Source of the DNA: Acidobacteriota bacterium
GTDB lineage: Bacteria; Acidobacteriota; Blastocatellia; Pyrinomonadales; Pyrinomonadaceae
DNA: 6,825 bases
Assembly (NCBI GenBank): GCA_023415725.1
Contig: JAEZJR010000079.1
Span: 1-6,825, forward strand
Direction of reading: 5' to 3'
In this document: positions 1 through 5,617 of the stretch, one piece after another
Layout: each line of letters begins with the position of its first letter
Position numbering within the stretch: the first letter of the stretch is position 1
Program-made: the position numbers and the translations under genes
Notes under the pieces: generated by a model
What the model was told of the DNA's origin: nothing
Databases searched by the model: none
Seen by the model: the letters and a program-made list of their open reading frames with translations, nothing else

Positions 1-81
1 TTCGATGCAGCCGCGTATGCAAGGATTGCACGAATTCGGGGGCTGATCGTTGTAAACCCCTGTATTTGACGGGCTGAGAAC

Positions 82-97
82 TGGCACGGCGATTGAA
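82..97 (+). promoter_or_regulatory. candidate sigma-54 (-24/-12) promoter
   Basis: The stretch reads TGGCACG, four bases, then TTGAA. The sigma-54 consensus is TGGCACG-N4-TTGCW, so the -24 half is perfect and the spacing is right. The one departure is A instead of C in the -12 GC dinucleotide, which is normally well conserved. Transcription would start near position 107, giving a leader of roughly 58 nt before the ATG at 165. The match could be chance; a TTGACG at 66-71 offers a -35 for a housekeeping promoter, but I find no good -10 at the right distance. Confidence 0.35.
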
Positions 98-151
98 TTG
101 GAAATCGTGGAGAGTCATTTTGTGACCGAACGCGAGTAAAAGGGAGAATAC

Positions 152-156
152 GGAGG
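152..156 (+). promoter_or_regulatory. Shine-Dalgarno of the DUF2383 gene
   Basis: GGAGG lies 8 nt before the ATG at 165 and fixes that start. It is by far the best ribosome binding site in the window; the minus-strand genes have none comparable. The spacer includes the palindrome GGAATTCC (156-163). Confidence 0.85.
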
Positions 157-164
157 GAATTCCA

Positions 165-713
165 ATGATAAACGATTACGAAGCAACAAGGCCGATCACG
201 GCGGACATAGCCGGTGGTGGCGGGACCGGGGCCGCAGAGGCCGAAACCGAGAAACTCATTTCGACCCTTAACGGGCTGATCGAAACGTGCAAGGACGGGC
301 AGGAAGGATTCACGCAATCGGCTGAGGGCGTGGAGGACAGCAACTTGCAGACGCTTTTCCGTGAATACGCATTCAGGCGCTCGCAATACGTCGGCGAACT
401 CCAATCGCTCGTGCAGACGCTCGGCGGCGATCCTGAAGATTCCGGCAGCATTTCCGGCGCCATGCACCGCGGGTGGATCAACATCAAGTCCGCAGTGACC
501 GGGCGCGACGAAACCGCGATCCTGAACGAGGTGGAACGCGGCGAAGACGTGGCCAAAGAGGCTTACAAGAGCGCTTTGGAAATGGACCTTCCGGATTACA
601 TCCGCGAGGTGGTGGAGAATCAGTACCAGGGAGTGCTGTCCGCACACGACAACGTCAAGGCGTTGAGGAACGCAGCGAACAATCAGTCGTCGACGGCGAC
701 GACTAACCGTTAA
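165..713 (+). CDS. PA2169 family four-helix-bundle protein (DUF2383)
   Basis: The product is a 182-residue soluble protein without a signal peptide or membrane segment. Residues about 28-170 match the look of the PA2169/DUF2383 family: ferritin-like helical bundles of unknown biochemical role, often linked to stress. Visible family features are the first helix with Leu-Ile-Ser-Thr-Leu-Asn-Gly-Leu-Ile-Glu (31-40), the second helix rich in Phe, Arg and Glu (61-86), a Gly-Gly-Asp-Pro turn (87-90), the loop with His101-Arg-Gly-Trp (101-104), a third helix with paired Glu residues (122-140) and a last helix ending near 170. The first 27 residues form a Gly/Ala-rich, probably flexible extension, and the C-terminus is a Ser/Thr/Asn tail. 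The ATG at 165 is set by GGAGG 8 nt upstream. The gene is monocistronic, convergent with oppF, and ends just before a strong hairpin. Family membership is fairly sure; function is unknown. Confidence 0.85.
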   Translation: MINDYEATRPITADIAGGGGTGAAEAETEKLISTLNGLIETCKDGQEGFTQSAEGVEDSNLQTLFREYAFRRSQYVGELQSLVQTLGGDPEDSGSISGAMHRGWINIKSAVTGRDETAILNEVERGEDVAKEAYKSALEMDLPDYIREVVENQYQGVLSAHDNVKALRNAANNQSSTATTNR

Positions 714-738
714 GCCGGTTTTGCATCTCCCACAAATC

Positions 739-767
739 AATGAGGCACGTATCACGCGTGCCTCATT
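739..767. terminator. hairpin terminator between convergent genes
   Basis: An 11-bp perfect stem (arms 739-749 and 757-767) closes a 7-nt loop. The stem is GC-rich in its inner part and flanked by A/T. On the plus strand it runs into TTTTA, a short U-tract, and so can end the DUF2383 transcript. On the minus strand the arm begins directly after the oppF stop codon (TAA, complement of 768-770), followed by a weaker U-containing stretch. Its position between two converging genes suggests a shared, bidirectional terminator. Confidence 0.75.
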
Positions 768-1772
768 TTAGTTTGCGGTCTCGATATAGGGCCGCTCGGG
801 CGCGATGCGGATACAAGCGGCGGAATGGCCGGGTTTTATTTCCTGAAGGGTCGGTACGGTTCTCCGACATTCTTCGATCGCCCATGGGCAGCGGGTGTGG
901 AACGGGCAACCGGACGGCGGTGCGGCGGGCGACGGGATATCGCCGCGGAGTACGATGCGTTCGCGGGTTCGTTCGACAGCCGGGTCAGCGACTGGTACTG
1001 CCGATAACAGAGCCTTCGTGTAAGGCATCAGCGGATCGGAGTAAACCTCGGCGGCGGAACCGGTCTCGACGATTCGCCCGAGATACATCACGGCGATCCG
1101 GTCGGCTAAATGTCTGACGACCCGGAGGTCATGCGATATGAAAAGATAGGTCAGCCCTCGCTCACGCTGGAACCGCTTGAGCAGGTTCATTATCTGGGCC
1201 TGGATGGAAACGTCGAGCGACGCGAGCGGCTCGTCAGCGACGATCAGATCAGGCTCAGACGCGAGGGCTCTCGCGATCGCGATCCGCTGACGCTGCCCGC
1301 CGGAAAATTCTCGCGGGTAGCGGTCCGACTGCTTTGAATTGAGACCCACCGTTTCGAGCAGTTCGGTTACGCCCGCGTCAACGCCGTTTCGCGCGGTCCC
1401 GTGAACTCGCAAAGGCTCGGCCAGGGTCTGCTGAACCGTCATCTTCGGGTTCAGCGAGGCGAACGGGTCCTGAAACACCATTTGCATCCGCCGGCGGAGG
1501 CTTCTTAATTCGGCTTTGCCGAGCGAGGTCAGTTCAGTTCCATCGAATCGCACGAACCCTGCCGTAGGCTCCGTCAACCTGAGTATCGCCCGGCCCAGCG
1601 TCGATTTACCGCATCCCGATTCCCCGACCAACCCGAGCGTCTCGCCCTTCGCGACCTCGAACGAGACCCCGTCGACCGCCTTCAATTCCTTTTTAGACGC
1701 AAACAGCCCGCCCTCGGTGCGGTAATGCACCCTGAGGTCCTTAACTTCGATGAGGTTTAAAGGCTTGTTCAA
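768..1772 (-). CDS. oppF: oligopeptide/dipeptide ABC transporter ATPase, OppF/DppF type
   Basis: This cytoplasmic ATPase subunit powers peptide import as a heterodimer with the OppD-type protein. At 334 residues it has full family length. Visible motifs are Walker A GESGCGKST (50-58), Q-loop Gln101, signature FSGGQ (156-160), Walker B ending Asp180-Glu181 and the H-loop His214. The C-terminal oligopeptide-transporter domain has four cysteines (289, 295, 302, 320) in the pattern associated with an iron-sulphur cluster in this family. The D-loop region reads DEPLASLD rather than the more common DEPVSALD. The start is TTG at 1772; an in-frame TAA at 1794-1796 (complement) and the lack of a nearby ATG or GTG leave little choice, though no Shine-Dalgarno is visible. 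It lies 118 nt downstream of oppD and is the last gene of the block. Peptide specificity cannot be told from the ATPase; nickel or other substrates are possible within the family. Confidence 0.9.
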   Translation of the reverse strand: MNKPLNLIEVKDLRVHYRTEGGLFASKKELKAVDGVSFEVAKGETLGLVGESGCGKSTLGRAILRLTEPTAGFVRFDGTELTSLGKAELRSLRRRMQMVFQDPFASLNPKMTVQQTLAEPLRVHGTARNGVDAGVTELLETVGLNSKQSDRYPREFSGGQRQRIAIARALASEPDLIVADEPLASLDVSIQAQIMNLLKRFQRERGLTYLFISHDLRVVRHLADRIAVMYLGRIVETGSAAEVYSDPLMPYTKALLSAVPVADPAVERTRERIVLRGDIPSPAAPPSGCPFHTRCPWAIEECRRTVPTLQEIKPGHSAACIRIAPERPYIETAN

Positions 1773-1890
1773 GGTAGTCAGAACTTTGCTTCTTTACCGA
1801 GCTTTGCATCAAATCACCACACGCCAAACTCGCGAATGAAGCCGAGGCCCGGTGCATTATTGCATGCAACGCGGCGGCGAGGGTAGGTCG
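1773..1890. other. oppD-oppF intergenic gap with a 10-bp palindrome
   Basis: At 118 nt this is the longest gap inside the minus-strand block, where the other junctions are 8 to 53 nt or overlapping. It contains the perfect palindrome TTGCATGCAA at 1860-1869, preceded by GTGCAT at 1852-1857. On the minus strand AATAAT (complement of 1856-1861) resembles a -10 box, but no -35 is found at 16-19 nt. No gene or clear ribosome binding site for oppF is present. Confidence 0.5.
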
Positions 1891-2877
1891 TCAACCTTGA
1901 GCAGCATACACTTCGCCCGCAAAATGGCACAGCGAACGATGGCCAGGGCTTACTTCCGCGAACGGCGGGAATTCCGCCCGGCAAATGGCTTCGGCACGAT
2001 CGCATCGATCGGAAAACGGGCACCCTCGCGGCAAATTCGCCAGATCCGGCGGCGAGCCCGGGATCTGATAGATCTCGCCGTTCTTGTCGGTCAGGTCCTG
2101 TGTGCTCTTCAGCAGGCCAACGGTGTAGGGGTTCGCGGGCGAGCGGAATAATTCCTCCGCGGGAGCCTCCTCGAACACCCGTCCGGCGTACATCACGATC
2201 ACGCGATCCGCCATTTCCGCTACGACGCCCAGGTCGTGAGTGATGAGGATGACACTCATACCGCGGCTTTTTTTCACGTCCCTGATAAGTTCGAGGATCT
2301 GTGCCTGGATGGTGACGTCTAGAGCGGTCGTCGGCTCGTCAGCGATGAGTATCTCCGGATCGCAGGAGAGTGCCATCGCGATAACGGCACGCTGCCGCAT
2401 GCCGCCGGAAAACTCGTGCGGGTGGGAATCGATACGAATGTGCGGGTCCGGTATCCCGACCGCCTCGAGCATTTTTATCGCATGCTCACGGGCTTCCCTT
2501 CGGCCGTGCCCGAGGTGCAGACGGGTCATTTCCGACATCTGCTCACCGATAGTCATGTAGGGATCAAGCGAGGCTGAAGGGTCTTGAAAGATCATCGAGA
2601 TGCGCCGTCCGCGGATCTTTCGGACCTCGGCGAGTGGTGAGTGCAAAAGATCCTTCCCTTCGAATATCACCTCACCGCCTTCCGGCTCGATCAGCCTCAG
2701 CAGAGACAAGGCCGTCACGGACTTCCCTGAACCGGATTCCCCGACGATCGCGAGCGTCTCGCCTTTCTTAAGATCGAACGACACATCGTCCGCCGCCCTC
2801 ACTATTCCGTCACCGGTGCGGAAATGCGTGCGGAGCCCTCGGACGGAAAGGATCGTGTCGTTTATTTCGCTTTCCAA
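1891..2877 (-). CDS. oppD: oligopeptide/dipeptide ABC transporter ATPase, OppD/DppD type
   Basis: This is the second ATPase of the peptide importer and acts at the cytoplasmic face of the membrane with the OppF-type partner. It is 328 residues, normal for the family. Motifs are Walker A GESGSGKS (46-53), Q-loop Gln98, signature FSGGM (156-160, the Met typical of OppD/DppD), Walker B ending Asp180-Glu181 and the H-loop His214. The C-terminal oligopeptide domain carries Cys286, Cys292, Cys299 and Cys317, an arrangement known to hold a [4Fe-4S] cluster in some DppD/OppD proteins. The start is taken as TTG at 2877, overlapping the end of the binding-protein gene by 16 nt, which suggests translational coupling; I see no ATG or GTG near the expected N-terminus and no good Shine-Dalgarno. 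Gene order binding protein-OppD-OppF is familiar, but the permease genes that usually sit between them are missing. Confidence 0.92.
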   Translation of the reverse strand: MESEINDTILSVRGLRTHFRTGDGIVRAADDVSFDLKKGETLAIVGESGSGKSVTALSLLRLIEPEGGEVIFEGKDLLHSPLAEVRKIRGRRISMIFQDPSASLDPYMTIGEQMSEMTRLHLGHGRREAREHAIKMLEAVGIPDPHIRIDSHPHEFSGGMRQRAVIAMALSCDPEILIADEPTTALDVTIQAQILELIRDVKKSRGMSVILITHDLGVVAEMADRVIVMYAGRVFEEAPAEELFRSPANPYTVGLLKSTQDLTDKNGEIYQIPGSPPDLANLPRGCPFSDRCDRAEAICRAEFPPFAEVSPGHRSLCHFAGEVYAAQG

Positions 2878-4640
2878 TTGCTGTCGATCTCGACGCGTTT
2901 CAGGAGCGGGGCGTCGAGGCTGTTGACGTCGAAGCCTCTAACGTACGGCTTGACGAGCGAGTAGGAAGTGGGGAAATAGAGCGGTATCCCCGGAAGTTCG
3001 AAAAGGGCCGATTCTTCCGTCAAAAACAGCTCAGGGCGGTCGATGGCCACGGTTCCCTCAGGCTGCGGCGAGGGGGTCGGGCTGGCCGAGCCGAACTCCG
3101 AACGCCCGTTCGCCCCAGACCATTCGGCTTCGTCGTCCGCTTCCGATCGAAACATAGCGAGGAAGTTCGCCGTTTCGTTCGGCGTCGGCATCACCACGCC
3201 TTTGCGGATCGCGTCGAAATCGCCCGCCTCCTTTGCGGCGGCCAGTTGATCCGGCTCCATAACAACGATCTCGGTCTCTATGTTCAGGTTCGCCTTCCAC
3301 ATCCGCGCGACCGCTTTGGCGATGCGCTGCTGCGTTTCGTTGCGGTTGATCAGGAGGCGGATCACGGGGAATCCCTCGCCGTTGGGGTACCCGGCCGATT
3401 CTAGAAGTTCGCGGGCACGGGCGGCGTCCGAAACTAGAAGCTTCGCTCCGCCAGGGCTGAACGGCGTAAAACTGTACGCCGGGCGTGTAGAACCGCCAAG
3501 TTCCCCTTCGGTCAAATTTTCACGCTCGATCGCGATGGCCAGCGCCTCGCGGATCGACCGGTCGTTGAACGGCGCCCGCTTCGTGTTCAGCTCATAAAAG
3601 TTAAGCGCAGCGTAAGAGGTGCGGCGGAAGTCTTCGTAAGGCTCGAGCAATTTCACCGCGGCGGGCGAGAACGAGGAATTCGTCACCACATCCACCTCAC
3701 CGTTGCGGTAAGCCTCGAGGGCCTTCTCCGGATTCTGCGTCGGGACGAACCGTACCCGGTCGATCTTCACCGACGCTAGGTCCCAGTAGTTCTGTTCGCG
3801 ATCGAGCACTACGCCGTCGTGCCCGGCGGAAACGATGCGAAATGGGCCGCTGGTGACGATCTGCTGCACGTTCTTCGAAAGATCGAGACTGCCCGCTTTC
3901 GCCGGCACAGGGCGGAAAACCGGGTGTGCGACCAATTTTGGGAGGTCCTTGTCCGGGCGGATCAGGGTTATTTGAAGCGTACGGTCGTCGATGGCGACGA
4001 CCCCGAATTCGACCTTATTTTCCTGGCCGTTCGGAGTGGGTGCCCGCGGGCTTGCCGACGGCACGGCCGATGGTGTTGCGGTCGATCCCGGTGTCGGGGA
4101 AACTTCCTGGTTTGGTGCGAAATCGAGCAGTCCGGTTTCGTCAGCCGCCTCGGTCGGATCGGCCGGGGGCGTTTTCGAGAATCCGACGATATTCGCCATC
4201 AGATTCCGGTGCGGGGCCTTTTCGCCGAACTCGGCGACGCGGCGCCACGAGCGGACGAAATCCGCCGCCGTCAACTCCGCTCCGTTGGACCATTTGGCCC
4301 CTTCGCGGAGGGTGAATTTCCACGTCCGGTAATCGTTCTCGGGAATCCACGATTCCGCGATCGCCGGGACGGGTTCGAGCGTGGCCGGGTCGAGATCGGT
4401 GAGCCCTTCGAAGATCGCACGGCTCACGTCGATGTCTGGCGCAGCCGCCGCGAGAGCGGGATCCACCGTTTTCGGCAGCTTGCCGTTCGTCCAGCGGAGT
4501 TCGCGAGGGACGGGCGGCTGTTCGCGCGAGAAATATTGTTCAGGTTCGGGAGATCGAAGCTGCGTGCACGCGAGCGACAGCAGCGCCGTCAAAATAACGG
4601 CGAAGCCGAAAAAGCGTCGCTGTATCACGTGCCTAGACAT
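2862..4640 (-). CDS. peptide ABC transporter substrate-binding lipoprotein (SBP family 5, OppA-like)
   Basis: This is the extracytoplasmic receptor that would capture peptides and hand them to the importer. Of 592 residues, the first 25 look like a lipoprotein signal: Arg8-Arg9, a hydrophobic stretch 10-24, and Cys25 in Leu-Ser-Leu-Ala-Cys, a slightly irregular lipobox. OppA hallmarks follow: Ile-Phe-Glu-Gly-Leu-Thr (76-81), Ala-Glu-Ser-Trp (95-98), Gly-Ala-Lys-Trp-Ser-Asn-Gly (114-120), Ser-Gly-Pro-Phe (264-267), Leu-Asn-Thr-Lys (351-354), Arg-Glu-Ala-Leu-Ala-Ile-Ala-Ile (364-371) and Tyr-Ser-Leu-Val-Lys-Pro-Tyr-Val (560-567). Two low-complexity Pro/Ser/Thr segments interrupt the fold, at about 180-204 and 519-528, making it longer than typical. 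The ATG at 4640 overlaps the coaE stop by 8 nt; no Shine-Dalgarno is visible, so coupling to coaE translation is likely. It overlaps oppD by 16 nt downstream. Class is secure; the ligand is inferred from the class and the neighbouring ATPases. Confidence 0.92.
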   Translation of the reverse strand: MSRHVIQRRFFGFAVILTALLSLACTQLRSPEPEQYFSREQPPVPRELRWTNGKLPKTVDPALAAAAPDIDVSRAIFEGLTDLDPATLEPVPAIAESWIPENDYRTWKFTLREGAKWSNGAELTAADFVRSWRRVAEFGEKAPHRNLMANIVGFSKTPPADPTEAADETGLLDFAPNQEVSPTPGSTATPSAVPSASPRAPTPNGQENKVEFGVVAIDDRTLQITLIRPDKDLPKLVAHPVFRPVPAKAGSLDLSKNVQQIVTSGPFRIVSAGHDGVVLDREQNYWDLASVKIDRVRFVPTQNPEKALEAYRNGEVDVVTNSSFSPAAVKLLEPYEDFRRTSYAALNFYELNTKRAPFNDRSIREALAIAIERENLTEGELGGSTRPAYSFTPFSPGGAKLLVSDAARARELLESAGYPNGEGFPVIRLLINRNETQQRIAKAVARMWKANLNIETEIVVMEPDQLAAAKEAGDFDAIRKGVVMPTPNETANFLAMFRSEADDEAEWSGANGRSEFGSASPTPSPQPEGTVAIDRPELFLTEESALFELPGIPLYFPTSYSLVKPYVRGFDVNSLDAPLLKRVEIDSNWKAK

Positions 4641-5256
4641 CGCGTCGTCGGTGGGAGATGAGTTGTAGTAAATCTGAGTGAACCTGTCCGCAGCGTTCCC
4701 TTGTCGCGTCGAAGCCGCCGGACGTATCGATGAGGAAATCGGCGTACTTCTTCTTTTCTTCCTGCGGCATCTGCGAGGCGATACGCCGTTTCGCCTCTTC
4801 TTCGGTCATTCGGTCGCGCTTTATTAGACGCTCGAATTGTATCTCAGGTTCGCACCACACGACAATCAGCTTCTCGAACCGCCGGTAACCGCCCGATTCG
4901 ATCATTAAAGCCGCGTCGATGATGGCGATCCCGTCCGGATCTTCGGCCTCTCGTTCCCGCAGCCAAAGGTCCTGTGCCTCGAAAACGAGCGGGTGAACGA
5001 TCGAATTGAGCAGCAGCCGCTTAACCTCATCCGCGAACACGATCGATGCCATTTTTGGCCGGTCGAGGGCACCCTCCGCGGTCAGAACGTCCTCGCCGAA
5101 TTGTCGCACGATCTGCGCCAATCCGGGTGTGCCCGGCATCACAACCTCGCGGGCGGTCCTGTCGGCGTCGAGCACGTGACATCCGAGCTCACTAAAAACG
5201 GAGAGAACGAACGTTTTGCCAACGGCGATCGATCCTGTGAGTCCGACACTTAGCAC
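4633..5256 (-). CDS. coaE: dephospho-CoA kinase
   Basis: CoaE phosphorylates the ribose 3'-hydroxyl of dephospho-CoA with ATP, the last step of coenzyme A synthesis, in the cytoplasm. The 207-residue product has normal length. Seen are the P-loop GSIAVGKT (8-15) after Val-Gly-Leu-Thr, the substrate-site Asp-Ala-Asp (30-32) followed by Arg-Thr-Ala-Arg-Glu, the Gly-Ala-Leu-Asp-Arg motif (62-66), His88-Pro-Leu-Val, Ala-Ala-Leu-Met-Ile-Glu-Ser-Gly (115-122, where many family members have Pro-Leu-Leu-Phe-Glu), and the lid region with Arg147-Asp-Arg-Met-Thr. Near the end Ile-Asp-Thr replaces the more usual Ile-Asp-Asn. The start is GTG at 5256: an in-frame TGA two codons upstream (complement of 5260-5262) excludes anything longer. 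No Shine-Dalgarno is visible. Its last 8 nt overlap the binding-protein gene. Identification is confident. Confidence 0.95.
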   Translation of the reverse strand: MLSVGLTGSIAVGKTFVLSVFSELGCHVLDADRTAREVVMPGTPGLAQIVRQFGEDVLTAEGALDRPKMASIVFADEVKRLLLNSIVHPLVFEAQDLWLREREAEDPDGIAIIDAALMIESGGYRRFEKLIVVWCEPEIQFERLIKRDRMTEEEAKRRIASQMPQEEKKKYADFLIDTSGGFDATRERCGQVHSDLLQLISHRRRDV

Positions 5257-5264
5257 GATTCAAT

Positions 5265-5305
5265 CAGTTTTCAAACCAGCTCCCAGTTTTCAGCTGCCAG
5301 CTTCC
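5265..5305. repeat. two imperfect tandem repeat units in the mazG-coaE spacer
   Basis: On the plus strand CAGTTTTCA occurs at 5265-5273 and again at 5284-5292, each followed by a CCAGCT(T)CC block (5277-5283 and 5298-5305). The units are 19 and 22 nt and differ mainly by a 3-nt insertion. They fill most of the 53-nt gap and cover the place where a coaE ribosome binding site would lie. Resemblance to the CTG-rich degenerate repeats seen in intergenic DNA of some bacteria is my impression only. Confidence 0.6.
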
Positions 5306-5309
5306 CGTT

Positions 5310-5609
5310 TTATCGGCCGTGGCGTTTCGCGAGTTTGTTTACGTTATAGGCGGCGATCTCGTCCAAGGTCAATCCAAGTTCGTCAGCGCAGGCGGAGATG
5401 TACCAGAGTACATCGCCGAGTTCGTCTTTCAGCTTCGCCCGGGTCTCGTCGGTGAGGACGCCGTTATTGTCCCGCTGGATCTTCTTGACGATGTTCGCCA
5501 CCTCACCGGCTTCGCCCGCGAGCCCGAGGGTCGGGTACTCCAGGTTGCTCAAACGCCGCGGGTAAAGAGCCGTCTGGCTCGCTTCGGACTGGTATTCTTC
5601 AAAGTTCAT
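5310..5609 (-). CDS. MazG-like nucleoside triphosphate pyrophosphohydrolase
   Basis: The 99-residue protein is a single all-alpha MazG-type NTP pyrophosphohydrolase domain. Such enzymes hydrolyse (d)NTPs to the monophosphate and pyrophosphate and are thought to clean the nucleotide pool. The metal site pattern E-x2-E followed by E-x2-D is complete: Glu33 and Glu36 in Leu-Ala-Gly-Glu-Ala-Gly-Glu, and Glu63 and Asp66 in Asp-Glu-Leu-Gly-Asp-Val-Leu-Trp-Tyr. The length suits the short single-domain forms, about a third of full MazG, which has two such domains. The ATG at 5609 is 8 nt after the folD stop, so the two are almost surely cotranscribed; GGAAGA on the minus strand lies too far upstream (about 15 nt) to be an ordinary Shine-Dalgarno. 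A 53-nt repeat-bearing gap separates it from coaE. The exact substrate cannot be told from sequence. Confidence 0.88.
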   Translation of the reverse strand: MNFEEYQSEASQTALYPRRLSNLEYPTLGLAGEAGEVANIVKKIQRDNNGVLTDETRAKLKDELGDVLWYISACADELGLTLDEIAAYNVNKLAKRHGR

Positions 5610-5617
5610 AAATGTGG

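Larger units (their letters stand above)
1..164. other. intergenic region upstream of the DUF2383 gene
   Basis: No gene can be supported here. Frame 1 stays open from the window edge to a TGA at 67-69, so the last 22 codons of an upstream plus-strand gene could be present, but the reading is too short to recognise. The useful content is regulatory: a sigma-54-like element at 82-97 and a strong ribosome binding site at 152-156. A short GTG-initiated frame at 122 closes after five codons and is not a gene. Confidence 0.5.

Noticed and set aside
1..69. End of an upstream plus-strand gene in frame 1 (22 codons to TGA)
   Set aside because: Too short to tell from chance; other frames are also open over similar lengths and nothing is recognisable.
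473..706. Second plus-strand frame inside the DUF2383 gene
   Set aside because: It is an out-of-frame shadow with low-complexity Arg/Gly/Glu content and no start signal.
705..722. Small hairpin AACCG/CGGTT followed by TTTT spanning the DUF2383 stop codon
   Set aside because: The stem is only 5 bp and overlaps the stop codon; the 11-bp hairpin just downstream is a far better terminator.
740..1117. Plus-strand open frame overlapping the terminator and antisense to oppF
   Set aside because: It would begin inside the hairpin at 739-767, is Arg-rich, and opposes the conserved C-terminal cysteine domain of OppF.
1856..1884. Possible minus-strand promoter for oppF (AATAAT as -10)
   Set aside because: No -35-like sequence is found at 16-19 nt spacing, so the -10 match alone is not enough.
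3819..4661. Long plus-strand open frame (280 codons) opposite the binding-protein gene
   Set aside because: It lies entirely antisense to a well-supported gene, its translation is Arg-rich with no recognisable domain, and no ribosome binding site marks it. GC-rich codon bias makes such shadows common.
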